This document shows, in pieces, positions 6,719 through 15,604 of a stretch of 43,384 nt of DNA; position 1 is the first letter of the stretch, and each line of letters begins with the position of its first letter. The notes under the pieces were generated by a model that was not told the DNA's origin, ran no database searches, and saw nothing but the letters and a program-made list of their open reading frames with translations. The stretch is from Lachnospiraceae bacterium UBA3804 (lineage in GTDB: Bacteria; Bacillota; Clostridia; Lachnospirales; Lachnospiraceae): the NCBI GenBank assembly GCA_002368665.1, contig DFEK01000004.1:1-43384 (forward strand), given 5' to 3'. The translations under genes and the position numbers were made by a program.

Positions 6719-6732
6719 CGACCGTTCGGTCG
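6719..6732 (+). promoter_or_regulatory. TetR-type operator upstream of the exporter
   Basis: CGACCG-TT-CGGTCG is a perfect 6-bp inverted repeat around two bases, inside a larger GACCGACCGTTCGGTCGAT context. GACCG/CGGTC half-sites are common for TetR exporter repressors. The cognate regulator is probably the TetR gene at the end of this operon (10656). Confidence 0.65.
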
Positions 6733-6778
6733 ATAAAGAATTATCATGGGATGAAATGCATCATAAGGAGTAATTTTT

Positions 6779-9700
6779 ATGCCTAAATACAGTGTCAGAA
6801 GACCATATACCATCTTAGTGGGCGTTGTTTTGATCATCGTCCTCGGAGCCGTCAGTCTGCTTCGAATGACAACGGACCTTCTTCCGGATATGAATTTACC
6901 CTATGTTCTGGTAATTACGACCTATCCCGGCGGAAGTCCCGAGGAAGTGGAGAAAAATGTCACGGCACCCATCGAGGCGCAGATGGCGACAACGTCGAAT
7001 ATCAAGACCATACAGTCCATGTCTTATAACAGTGCATCCATGGTTATCCTTGAATATGAGCAGGATTCCAACATGGATTCCATCGTTATTGAAATGCAGC
7101 AGAAACTCGACCAGGTTGAGGGAACTTTCCCCAGCGGTGTGCAGAGTCCCCTGATCATGCAGCTTAACCCTACCATGATTCCGATTATGGTTGCTTCTGC
7201 AGATATAGATAACATGACGCAGATTGAGATCTCCGACTATGTGGACAATACCGTTGTACCGTATTTGGAAAGTGTGGAGGGTGTAGCTTCGGTTACGGCC
7301 GTCGGATCCGTGGAGGAAACCATTCAGATCACGCTGGATGAGGATAAAATCGATAAAATCAACAAAGATGTTATTGAAAAGATCGAAGAGAAATTTGTTG
7401 ATGCACAGGATGAACTGGACGACGCCAAGAAGAAGATTGAAGACGGCGAAAAGGCGATGAAAGACGGCCAGAACCAGATGGCTGCCCAGATTTCCGACGG
7501 TGCAAACCAGATTGTAAACGGCAAGATTCAGGCGTATGTCGGAGAGTCCCAGATTACCACGACCCTGACCATGATGACGACCATCAAGCCGTATCTGGAA
7601 AAAGCAGTCAGTGCCATGAATGCCTACAACAAGGCTGCGGAGCAGCAAAGAAAAGCGCAGGAAACCCTTGCGCGCTATGAATATCTTCTGGCAAACGCAA
7701 CGGATGAGGAAATCCTGGCTCAGACCGGAATGACGAGACCGATGCTTGAGCAGGTGGTTGCACAGATGAAGGAATCCATGCCTCCGGCACCGAGCACCGG
7801 GGATATTGCCATGACCATGATGCAATTGAGAGCCGCAGGTATCGATCCGGCAACGCTTGGCATTACCGCAGATCCCAACGATCCCAATTCCCTGTCCAAA
7901 CAGCTTACCCAGGCGCTTGCCCAGGTGAATTCCACCATTGTGACCATGGAAGCAGCCAAGGGACCGATTGCGGAAGGCAAAGCAACATTGGATGATGCAT
8001 ATAAGCAGTTAAACGAGGGCCTGATCAAGGGCATCCTTGAAATGAGCAAGGCAGCAAGTGAACTGGCAAACGGAAAGGCAGCTTTGGAACAGGGTCAGGC
8101 ACAGCTGGATGCCACCAAGGAAGAATCCCTAAAGGCAGCGGATGTATCCGCCATTGTTACGGCAGAGATGCTGGGCAACCTGATCATCGCGCAGGACTTT
8201 TCCATGCCTGCCGGATATATCACGGAAGGAACGGATCAGTATCTTGTCAGTGTCGGGGATTCCGTGAAATCCTTCGATGAACTGAAGGAGATGGTTTTAC
8301 TCGATATGGGTCTGGACGGTATCGAACCCATCCGTGTGAAAGATGTTGCAACAGTCGAAATCGTCAATAACGCAGATGAATCCTACGCAAGAATCAACGG
8401 AAACCCCGCGGTCATTATGACCTTCCAGAAGCAGACCGGATATTCCACCGGCGATGTAACGGATAGACTTTTAGACCGTTTCGAGCAGATGGAAAAAGAA
8501 AATCCCGACCTGAACATGGCCGTTCTTATGAACCAGGGCGTTTACATCGATATCGTCGTGAAGTCCGTTTTGCAGAATATTTTAATCGGTGCGGCACTTG
8601 CGATTATCATTCTGCTTTTGTTCTTAAAAGATTTTAAATCCACATTCATCATTGCATGCTCGATCCCTTTAAGCGTAATCTTTGCAATCGTTTTGATGTA
8701 CTTTACCAAGATTACCTTAAACATCATTTCCCTGTCGGGTCTGGCGCTTGGTATCGGTATGCTTGTGGATAACTCGATTGTCGTGATTGAAAACATTTAC
8801 CGATTGCGAAGGCAGGGCATGTCCGTCAAGAAGGCCGCCGTGGAAGGTGCCAAGGGCGTGGCAGGTGCAATTACCGCCTCAACGCTTACGACGGTCTGCG
8901 TTTTTGCGCCCATCGTATTCGCAAGAGGTATTACGAAGCAGATCTTCGTTGATATGGCGCTGGCCGTAACCTATACGCTGGTTGCAAGTCTGATCGTTGC
9001 ACTGACCTTCGTGCCTGCAACGGCATCCATGATGATTAAGGACGGAGAAGAGAAAAAGACTCCGTTCTTCGATAAGATCCGTGACGGATACGGTGCATTC
9101 TTAAGCCGTGTTCTGAAGGTTAAACCGCTTGTCATTATCCTGGCGCTCATTTTACTCGGATCCAGTATTTTCGCCGGATTTTCCAGAGGTTTCTCCTTCC
9201 TCGATATGGATATCGAAGTGGACCAGATTTCCATGACGGTTTCCGCTCCGGAGGAGGAAGAATATACCAAAGAGCAGATGATGGAGCTCTGCGACGAAGT
9301 TACCGAGGCAGTCATGACGGTTGACGGCATCGAGACGGTCGGCGTTATGATGGGCGGTCAGGACGCACTCAGCCTCTTCGGTATGGGAGGCGAAAATACC
9401 GCAAGTTATTATCTTTTGCTGGATGAAGACAACAAGCGCAAGATGAAAGACATCCAAAACGAGATCAAGGAAAAGACCAAAGACATTAAGGGTACGGTCG
9501 ATGTGGAAACTTCATCCTCCGATATGACACAGCTTCTCGGAGACGGTCTCTCCATCATGGTCAAAGGCCGTGACCTGGATCAGATCCGTGATTATACCAG
9601 ACAGGTTATCGACATCATGCAGTCCACACCCGGTGTAATCGATATCGAGGACGGACTGGAAGATACCACACCCGCGCTCAAGATTCATGTGGATAAAACG

Positions 9701-10642
9701 AAAGCCATGGAGTATAAGCTTACGACGGCACAGGTATATGTGGAAGTCATGAAAGCCATGATGCCGTCCACCGCAACCACCTCTTTGGTGGCAGATACCA
9801 AAGACTATGATATTTACGTCATTGCAGACGAGCAGAAAGATACAACACTTGATGACATCCGCAAGTTGAAATTCGTATATACCAACGAAAAAGGCGAGCA
9901 TGAGGAAGTGCCCTTGTCCAAAATCGTAACTTTCGAAGATACGGATTCCTTAAATGTCATCAACCGTGATGCGCAGACGAAGTACATTTCCGTTACGGCA
10001 GCCGTGGATGAGGATCACAACATTTCTTTCGTAAGCTCCGAACTGCAGAGACGCTTCAAGGATGAGATCAAGTTAAAAGACGGATATTCCATTAAGATGG
10101 GCGGCGAGGACGAAATGATCCGTGACGCCATGCAGCAGCTGGTACTGATGCTGATCCTGGCAGTGATCTTCATTTACCTGGTAATGGTGGCACAGTTCCA
10201 GTCCCTGCTTTCACCGTTCATCATCATGTTTACGATTCCTCTTGCATTTACCGGTGGTTTCTTCGCACTGTACTTCTCGAAGAATACGATTTCGGTTATC
10301 GGTATGGTCGGCTTCGTAATGCTGGCCGGAATTATCGTAAATAACGGTATCGTTATGGTAGACTATATTAATCAGCTTCGAAGAGAAGGCTTGTCCAAGA
10401 AAGAAGCGATTGTGGAATCGGCCAAAGCAAGACTCCGTCCGATCCTGATGACCACATTGACCACTGTAATTTCCATGTCCACCCTGGCACTCGGAATCGG
10501 TGGAGGCTCCGACATGATGAAGCCGATGGCAATCGTTATGATCGGTGGTCTGGTATACGGAACACTGCTTACACTGATCGTGGTACCGACACTTTATGAT
10601 ATCATGAACAAAGAAAAAGACATGCGTGAAGAGATTCTGTAA
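6779..10642 (+). CDS. RND-family efflux transporter permease with coiled insertion
   Basis: A 1287-residue proton-driven exporter, ~240 residues longer than typical AcrB/SwrC proteins. It has the RND plan: TM1 at residues 10-28, first porter loop, TM2-6, second loop, C-terminal TM block. TM4 carries GLALGIGMLVDNSIVVIEN (only the first of the usual two Asp residues is kept) and the C-terminal half has VGFVMLAGIIVNNGIVMVDY. The extra length is at residues ~200-455: an Ala/Lys/Glu/Gln-rich helical segment with GKxxLxxG-like heptads (DAQDELDDAKKKIEDGEKAM; ELANGKAALEQGQAQLD). No membrane-fusion partner gene is nearby, so this monoderm pump may use the insertion as an extracytoplasmic stalk (inference). 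It is followed by its TetR regulator 13 bases downstream. Confidence 0.9.
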   Translation: MPKYSVRRPYTILVGVVLIIVLGAVSLLRMTTDLLPDMNLPYVLVITTYPGGSPEEVEKNVTAPIEAQMATTSNIKTIQSMSYNSASMVILEYEQDSNMDSIVIEMQQKLDQVEGTFPSGVQSPLIMQLNPTMIPIMVASADIDNMTQIEISDYVDNTVVPYLESVEGVASVTAVGSVEETIQITLDEDKIDKINKDVIEKIEEKFVDAQDELDDAKKKIEDGEKAMKDGQNQMAAQISDGANQIVNGKIQAYVGESQITTTLTMMTTIKPYLEKAVSAMNAYNKAAEQQRKAQETLARYEYLLANATDEEILAQTGMTRPMLEQVVAQMKESMPPAPSTGDIAMTMMQLRAAGIDPATLGITADPNDPNSLSKQLTQALAQVNSTIVTMEAAKGPIAEGKATLDDAYKQLNEGLIKGILEMSKAASELANGKAALEQGQAQLDATKEESLKAADVSAIVTAEMLGNLIIAQDFSMPAGYITEGTDQYLVSVGDSVKSFDELKEMVLLDMGLDGIEPIRVKDVATVEIVNNADESYARINGNPAVIMTFQKQTGYSTGDVTDRLLDRFEQMEKENPDLNMAVLMNQGVYIDIVVKSVLQNILIGAALAIIILLLFLKDFKSTFIIACSIPLSVIFAIVLMYFTKITLNIISLSGLALGIGMLVDNSIVVIENIYRLRRQGMSVKKAAVEGAKGVAGAITASTLTTVCVFAPIVFARGITKQIFVDMALAVTYTLVASLIVALTFVPATASMMIKDGEEKKTPFFDKIRDGYGAFLSRVLKVKPLVIILALILLGSSIFAGFSRGFSFLDMDIEVDQISMTVSAPEEEEYTKEQMMELCDEVTEAVMTVDGIETVGVMMGGQDALSLFGMGGENTASYYLLLDEDNKRKMKDIQNEIKEKTKDIKGTVDVETSSSDMTQLLGDGLSIMVKGRDLDQIRDYTRQVIDIMQSTPGVIDIEDGLEDTTPALKIHVDKTKAMEYKLTTAQVYVEVMKAMMPSTATTSLVADTKDYDIYVIADEQKDTTLDDIRKLKFVYTNEKGEHEEVPLSKIVTFEDTDSLNVINRDAQTKYISVTAAVDEDHNISFVSSELQRRFKDEIKLKDGYSIKMGGEDEMIRDAMQQLVLMLILAVIFIYLVMVAQFQSLLSPFIIMFTIPLAFTGGFFALYFSKNTISVIGMVGFVMLAGIIVNNGIVMVDYINQLRREGLSKKEAIVESAKARLRPILMTTLTTVISMSTLALGIGGGSDMMKPMAIVMIGGLVYGTLLTLIVVPTLYDIMNKEKDMREEIL

Positions 10643-10655
10643 GGGGGAACATACT

Positions 10656-11246
10656 ATGGGAGAACATAAAGACAACAAGAAAGAAATTGCCATATATAAA
10701 GCGGTCATCGACTTAATTAACGAGGGCGCGGACGTCACCTCCATGAAGGTCGGCGAAATCACGGCCCGTGCGGGAATCGGCAAAGGTACCGCATACGAGT
10801 ACTTCGAGTCCAAAGAGGAAATGGTCGAAAAGGCACTTTTCTACTATATTCTTGACCAGATCGAGCACGCCAAGGCACTCGTGGAATCCAAGAACACCTT
10901 TGAAGAGAAGTTCATGAGCATCCTCGACTACATGGTTGAGAATAAAAATGAAATCCGCCCGTTCCTCGTAATCATCCGTTTAAGAAAGAGTTGCGAAACG
11001 GTTGATATGCAGCAGCAACAGTCGGAGATCATGATGTGCTTAAGTTACCTTTCCGGGCTTGCAGAGTGGTTTCTGGCATTCGGCGACGCGGAAGGACTGT
11101 TTAAGGAGCAGAACAAAAACTTCAAGATCAGTGCACTGCTTTCCCAGATCGTCCAGTTCGGCTTCTATTTGCATTTGGGCGGAGAAGAGGATCTGGATGA
11201 ACTGAAAAAGTTCATTTATCACGGTTTTATCGCCCAGTTAAACTAA
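10656..11246 (+). CDS. TetR/AcrR-family regulator of the exporter operon
   Basis: A 196-residue regulator with an N-terminal HTH (residues ~15-60; VGEITARAGIGKGTAYEYFE is the recognition region) and a helical effector domain of low similarity to the TetR at 1616. ATG 10656 is preceded by AAGGGGG at 10641-10647. As the second gene of the exporter operon, it likely binds the CGGTCG repeat at 6719-6732 and represses both genes until a pump substrate accumulates. Confidence 0.88.
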   Translation: MGEHKDNKKEIAIYKAVIDLINEGADVTSMKVGEITARAGIGKGTAYEYFESKEEMVEKALFYYILDQIEHAKALVESKNTFEEKFMSILDYMVENKNEIRPFLVIIRLRKSCETVDMQQQQSEIMMCLSYLSGLAEWFLAFGDAEGLFKEQNKNFKISALLSQIVQFGFYLHLGGEEDLDELKKFIYHGFIAQLN

Positions 11247-11275
11247 TTGCAAATTTTCCCTGTAAGTGGCATAAT
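11247..11275 (+). promoter_or_regulatory. Promoter of the degV unit
   Basis: TTGCAA (11247-11252), 17 bases, CATAAT (11270-11275). The -35 begins right after the tetR stop codon. Confidence 0.55.
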
Positions 11276-11330
11276 TATTAACGGAAGTTTAAGATTCATT
11301 TCCGAATAATAAAGAGATTTGGGGGAGAAA

Positions 11331-12188
11331 ATGGGTAAGGTAAGAATCCTTTCGGACAGCACCTGTGATCTGACGAAAGCACAGATCGAGAAACATGAGA
11401 TCGGTATCATTCCTCTTTGCATCATCATGGATGACAAGAGTTATTATGACGGACTTGAAGTAACTCCTTCGGAGATTTTCGCGTGGAGCAACAAGAATAA
11501 AACGACACCGAAGACATCCGCACCGGGAATCGAGAAAGTAATAGAAATCCTGAAACCGTATAAGGAGCGTGGCGAGGAAGTCATTTATATCGGAATTTCC
11601 GAGGATATGAGCACGACCTGCAACGTGATTCGTCTTGCAGCGGATGAAATCGAGTATGAGGATAAGGTTCATGTTATCAATTCGATGAATCTTTCCACCG
11701 GAATCGGTCTTCAGGTTCTGCGTGCGGCTGACATGGCAGAAGCCGGCAAAAGCGCAGAAGAGATCGTTACGGCAATTGAGGAAGCAAGAGTGGATGTCAG
11801 GGCATCCTTCGTAATCGATACGCTTGTGTTCCTTTCCCGCGGTGGACGTTGTTCCTCCGTTACGGCACTTCTTGCAAGCACCTTAAAGATTAAGCCTCGT
11901 ATTGCGGTAACCATGGGTAAAATGGGCGTTTCCAAGAAGTATCACGGAAACTTCGGGAAGTCCCTGCTTCGCTATGTTCACGATATGGAAGAGGATCTTC
12001 TTGCAGCGGATCCGACCAGAGTTTTCGTCACGCATTCCGAAATGGACGACCCTGCGCTGATCCGTGAAATCGTGGATTATTTAAAGGAGCTGAACCATTT
12101 CAAAGAAGTATGCACTTCCGATGCGGGCTGCGTAATCTCCAGCCACTGCGGACCCAACTGCCTGGGCGTATTGTTTTACGCAAAATAG
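11331..12188 (+). CDS. DegV family fatty-acid-binding protein
   Basis: A 285-residue two-domain DegV/FakB-type protein: RILSDSTCDLT near the N-terminus, PKTSAPG near residue 62, then a C-terminal domain with SRGGRCSSVTALLASTLKIKP. Family members bind a single fatty acid and hand it to the FakA kinase for phospholipid synthesis; no fakA is in the window. ATG 11331 is chosen with GGGGGAG directly upstream; an in-frame TTG at 11319 only reads through the ribosome site. The unknown gene at 12204 follows 15 bases after the stop. Confidence 0.9.
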   Translation: MGKVRILSDSTCDLTKAQIEKHEIGIIPLCIIMDDKSYYDGLEVTPSEIFAWSNKNKTTPKTSAPGIEKVIEILKPYKERGEEVIYIGISEDMSTTCNVIRLAADEIEYEDKVHVINSMNLSTGIGLQVLRAADMAEAGKSAEEIVTAIEEARVDVRASFVIDTLVFLSRGGRCSSVTALLASTLKIKPRIAVTMGKMGVSKKYHGNFGKSLLRYVHDMEEDLLAADPTRVFVTHSEMDDPALIREIVDYLKELNHFKEVCTSDAGCVISSHCGPNCLGVLFYAK

Positions 12189-12203
12189 TGAAAGGAAGTC
12201 AGA

Positions 12204-13709
12204 ATGAATTCTTACGCACAGCTGATTTTACAGTTGGCCACTTTGGAAGAATATGAAGAATTGAAACGAAACGTTTTCCGTCCGGGGAGTCTGTCCCTTT
12301 CGGAAAGCGTTTTTTGGTTGGATTATATAAAAAACGAACTTGCAATGTCGGGGGCGGATTTTGATACAAAAACCGCACTTGTGGAGTTTTGCAAGGATGA
12401 AGAAAAAGCCGGAATCATTGGCCAAACCTTTGCAAAATATCGCATCCCGGTAACGGAGGGTACGGTGGGTGAGACACTTCGTGCAATGGAGCTTTTTCAA
12501 GAGTTGGAATTACTCTCCGATGATGTCTGTGCACATTTTATCCGGGAAGGGATTGCCCCTACGTTATCGAACCTTCATACGCTCAGGGGTGTAAAGGACT
12601 GTATGCCGGGAGCGGAGGATAAAAAAGAATCCGTGAACCTGCCTCTCGCCTGGAAATTTACAGAGGGCAGGGTAGTGCCGGCGGAGGAGATTTTAAAAGA
12701 GGCCGGGCTGGAAAACGCAGAGTCCGGGGAAATCCTTTTGAACTGGTTAAAAGAACGGGGAATCTATGTCAGTGCCCAAAACGTAAATCAGTTACAGAAA
12801 CTCTGGTCTTTGCAATTGCCTTTTGAACCGGAGGATGCTGCGGATTTCGCGGCAGTACATTTGCGCAAAGGAGTCACTCCGAAGGATGGGCTGCTTACGG
12901 AATACCTGAAAAATCAGGAACATTTTCCGATAAAGGAAAAACCCATGGGAAGTACGCCGGATGCGATTGCGGACGTGGAAAAATTCCTTCACTCCATGGA
13001 AATGAAACTCGAAGAACTGTATATTCGTATGTATTCGAAAGATGCATGGGCGGGATACTGTTTTGACGAATATTTGGAGAATCTGTCTTACTGCGAAGAG
13101 ATGGAAGAATATCTGACAAAATATGATTTGTCCTTTACGGCGGATCATCTGTATGCAATGGACGAACTTGTAAACAAAGATGGTGCTCTTCCATATCTGA
13201 TCCGCATTCTCGGAGCGGAGGGCATTTTAAAAGCATATGGTGAACTGTCCTTTTTCGCTCCAACGTCCCGGACCGGAAGAGTACTTAGAAAACTCGGAGA
13301 AAGTTATATCAATGAAGAAGACTCCCTTTCAGTGGGCGAGGATGGAATTAAGAAACTGCAGGACTACATCAGCGCCTGGAAGATTATGATGCTTCTTCGC
13401 GAAATGGAAGAAAGAGGATTCTACGAGTATCCGATAAAGATGGAGAAAAGGATTCTGCGTGTCAGAATCCGCAAAGAACCGGATGGCGGTTATACAGCGG
13501 TAATGGAAGACGCGTCCATCGGCGGGCTGTCGCTTCGCTACCACGAAGAAGCGGGCGAGTTTGTAATTCTTGCCGTAGGCAGCAGGGAAGAAACCCTTTT
13601 AGAACTTCAGAAAAAGGTGGAAGAAGGAAATGCGAAAGAGAAAGGCACAAAAACCCGGTTAACACTTCTTTATTCCACGGAGTATGGGTACGGGAGGAAT
13701 TTTTATTGA
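12204..13709 (+). CDS. Hypothetical 501-residue protein (possibly DUF6240-like)
   Basis: A soluble, acidic, mostly helical protein with no signal peptide or membrane segment. The layout (segments such as KNELAMSGADFDT, YRIPVTEGTVGETLRAMELFQEL and FIREGIAPTLSNLHTLRGV, recurring with spacing typical of helical repeats) reminds me of DUF6240 proteins found near flagellar genes of Lachnospiraceae, but I cannot confirm this. The last ~60 residues (RILRVRIRKEPDGGYTAVME) look like a beta-rich module. AAGGAAG precedes the ATG. It shares an operon with DegV, and its terminator lies in the first 65-bp repeat. Confidence 0.75.
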   Translation: MNSYAQLILQLATLEEYEELKRNVFRPGSLSLSESVFWLDYIKNELAMSGADFDTKTALVEFCKDEEKAGIIGQTFAKYRIPVTEGTVGETLRAMELFQELELLSDDVCAHFIREGIAPTLSNLHTLRGVKDCMPGAEDKKESVNLPLAWKFTEGRVVPAEEILKEAGLENAESGEILLNWLKERGIYVSAQNVNQLQKLWSLQLPFEPEDAADFAAVHLRKGVTPKDGLLTEYLKNQEHFPIKEKPMGSTPDAIADVEKFLHSMEMKLEELYIRMYSKDAWAGYCFDEYLENLSYCEEMEEYLTKYDLSFTADHLYAMDELVNKDGALPYLIRILGAEGILKAYGELSFFAPTSRTGRVLRKLGESYINEEDSLSVGEDGIKKLQDYISAWKIMMLLREMEERGFYEYPIKMEKRILRVRIRKEPDGGYTAVMEDASIGGLSLRYHEEAGEFVILAVGSREETLLELQKKVEEGNAKEKGTKTRLTLLYSTEYGYGRNFY

Positions 13710-13719
13710 TATCCGGGCA

Positions 13720-13784
13720 AATCATCTCACCGCATTGACATACAGGAATGCTGTAAAACAGGGGCTTTGAGGCTCCTGTTTTTT
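13720..13784 (+). repeat. 65-bp direct repeat, copy 1 (left edge of hipBA cassette)
   Basis: Matches 15605-15669 at 63 of 65 positions, offset 1885. It starts 11 bases after the stop of the 501-residue gene. It holds a small hairpin TACAG-GAATG-CTGTA (13741-13755), an inverted pair GCATT/AATGC (13733-13750), and a complete terminator. The two differences (13774-13775 TC versus CT) only move a G-T pair in the terminator stem. Confidence 0.95.
13757..13784 (+). terminator. Terminator inside repeat copy 1
   Basis: AACAGGGGC pairs with GCTCCTGTT around TTTGAG (9 bp, one G-T), continuing into a run of Ts. It ends the degV/501-residue unit. Confidence 0.9.
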
Positions 13785-13808
13785 GTACTGAGCATTATAG
13801 TCGGTTTC

Positions 13809-13837
13809 TTGACAATCCCGGTATAAATCAATACAAT
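13809..13837 (+). promoter_or_regulatory. hipBA promoter
   Basis: Consensus TTGACA (13809-13814), 17 bases, TACAAT (13832-13837), the strongest promoter-like sequence in this part of the window. Confidence 0.8.
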
Positions 13838-13841
13838 AAGA

Positions 13842-13867
13842 ATAACATATAATATATTTATAGTTAT
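13842..13867 (+). promoter_or_regulatory. Candidate HipB operator
   Basis: ATAAC (13842-13846) and GTTAT (13863-13867) form inverted arms around an AT-rich, roughly symmetric centre, placed just downstream of the hipBA -10. HipB-type antitoxins bind such palindromes to repress their operon; binding here is inferred from position. Confidence 0.4.
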
Positions 13868-13925
13868 AGAACAAAAGCAGACATAATCATCATTATCTTA
13901 TAAGTTAAATCAAAGGTATAACGCG

Positions 13926-14273
13926 GTGAAGATTAACAACCAAAGCACAAAAGCAGAAATATTGAAAGAGCTCGTATATAGAGCAAAAGAGTATCGCCTG
14001 TCGGCACAAATGACACAGGAAGATCTTGCAAATAAAGCGATGGTTTCCGTTGGAACCGTTTGCCGTTTTGAGAGGGGAGAAGATATCGGGTTTTCAAAAG
14101 TAATATCCATCCTTTGTGCCCTTGGGATTGGTAAAAACCTGGAAGAAATGATTCCGGATCCCGAAGACAGACCGACATATCATCTTGCAGACAGCCAGAG
14201 CAGGAAAAAAAGAGTCCGTCATCAAAAAAAAGAGCGGAACCAATCAGAGTGGAAATGGGGTGACGAACAATGA
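13926..14273 (+). CDS. hipB: HipB-like antitoxin, XRE-family DNA-binding protein
   Basis: A 115-residue protein with an XRE helix-turn-helix at residues ~15-70 (MTQEDLANKAMVSVGTVCRF) and a basic, probably disordered C-terminal tail (SRKKRVRHQKKERNQ). GTG start with AAAGG at 13912-13916. Its last four bases overlap the hipA start (ATGA), the tight coupling typical of toxin-antitoxin pairs. It should neutralise HipA and repress the promoter at 13809. Confidence 0.85.
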   Translation: MKINNQSTKAEILKELVYRAKEYRLSAQMTQEDLANKAMVSVGTVCRFERGEDIGFSKVISILCALGIGKNLEEMIPDPEDRPTYHLADSQSRKKRVRHQKKERNQSEWKWGDEQ

Positions 14274-15577
14274 TTCGTACCGTAGAAGTATATTTATGGG
14301 GAACCAAAATAGGCACATTGTATCAGCCGGAAAACACCCCATATGTCAGATTTGAATACGATGTGGCTTTTCGAAACAGCAACATAGAAATTTCTCCGTT
14401 TATGATGCCCCTTTCAGAAAAGGTGTATTCTTTCCCGGATCTTCCGATTGAAACTTTTCACGGACTGCCGGGGCTAATTGCCGATTCTTTGCCGGACAGA
14501 TTCGGAAATGAAGTAATTAACCAATGGCTGATAAAACAAGGCAGAAAAGCCGAATCCATTTCTGCTTTAGAACGTTTATGTTATACGGGAAAACGTGGTA
14601 TGGGTGCCTTAGAATTCATTCCGCAATCCGGTCCCGAGTCATCGAATATGCCAATAGATATTACGAGGATGACAGAGCTGGCAGAAAGCATATTGTCAAA
14701 AAAGAAATCCGCAATCGAGACGGCCTCCGACGCGACAATGGCGCAGATTATGGAAATAGGTTCTTCAGCCGGTGGAGCCAGGGCGAAAGCCGTTATTGCA
14801 TGGAACGAAAAGACAGACGAAATAAAATCCGGACAAATTGAGGCCGGAGAAGGCTTTCGATACTGGATTATCAAATTCGGAAATGTAGAAGCAAACGGGG
14901 ATCACGGTGTTATTGATAAAAAACAATATACGCATGTGGAATATGCTTATTATTTAATGGCTACAGACTGCGGAATAAACATGACAGAATGCCGGTTATA
15001 TAAAAAAGACAATCTGACGCACTTCATAACAGAACGATTTGACAGGCAAAATGGAAAGAAAATTCACATGCAGTCTTTGGGAGCATTAACACATTCCGAC
15101 TTTAATGCTCCCGGCTCTTTCAGTTATGAAGCGTATGCATCATATGCCAGAAGACTTGGAATGGGAAAAGAAGAAATCGAGCAGATTTTTCTTCGCGCCG
15201 TTTTTAATATAGCTGCCAAAAACTGCGACGACCATGTAAAAAACTTTTCTTTCTTAATGGACAGAAGAGGAATGTGGACACTCTCTCCGGCATATGACTT
15301 AACATACTCATATAATCCGACAAACAGTTGGATCTCAAAACATCAGATGTCGCTTAATGGTAAAACAGAGAACATTAACGAAACGGATTTACTCCAATTT
15401 GGAAAAAACATCGGGCTTTCCTCTTCTTTTTGCAAAAAAGCAATTGAGAAAATAAAAACGGTTCTCGCCAACTGGCCGCAATATGCCGAGAAAACAAACA
15501 TAGAGGAAGAAAGAATGACGGAAATCGCTCAGGAAATACAAGATGTCGGGATTGTCGATGATTATGTTTTTAAATGA
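14270..15577 (+). CDS. hipA: HipA-like serine/threonine kinase toxin
   Basis: A 435-residue HipA kinase. The N-terminal HipA_N region includes GLPGLIADSLPDRFG (residues ~64-78); the Gly-rich ATP loop is SSAGGARAKA (~164-173); the catalytic loop is DDHVKN, where Asp320 and Asn325 correspond to the catalytic Asp and metal-binding Asn; SPAYDLT follows with the metal-binding Asp. E. coli HipA phosphorylates glutamyl-tRNA synthetase and causes growth arrest; the target here is unknown. All key residues are present, so the toxin looks intact. The length fits the family. Confidence 0.9.
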   Translation: MIRTVEVYLWGTKIGTLYQPENTPYVRFEYDVAFRNSNIEISPFMMPLSEKVYSFPDLPIETFHGLPGLIADSLPDRFGNEVINQWLIKQGRKAESISALERLCYTGKRGMGALEFIPQSGPESSNMPIDITRMTELAESILSKKKSAIETASDATMAQIMEIGSSAGGARAKAVIAWNEKTDEIKSGQIEAGEGFRYWIIKFGNVEANGDHGVIDKKQYTHVEYAYYLMATDCGINMTECRLYKKDNLTHFITERFDRQNGKKIHMQSLGALTHSDFNAPGSFSYEAYASYARRLGMGKEEIEQIFLRAVFNIAAKNCDDHVKNFSFLMDRRGMWTLSPAYDLTYSYNPTNSWISKHQMSLNGKTENINETDLLQFGKNIGLSSSFCKKAIEKIKTVLANWPQYAEKTNIEEERMTEIAQEIQDVGIVDDYVFK

Positions 15578-15604
15578 TTGAACAGAAAAGGTTTTCCCGT
15601 GGTG

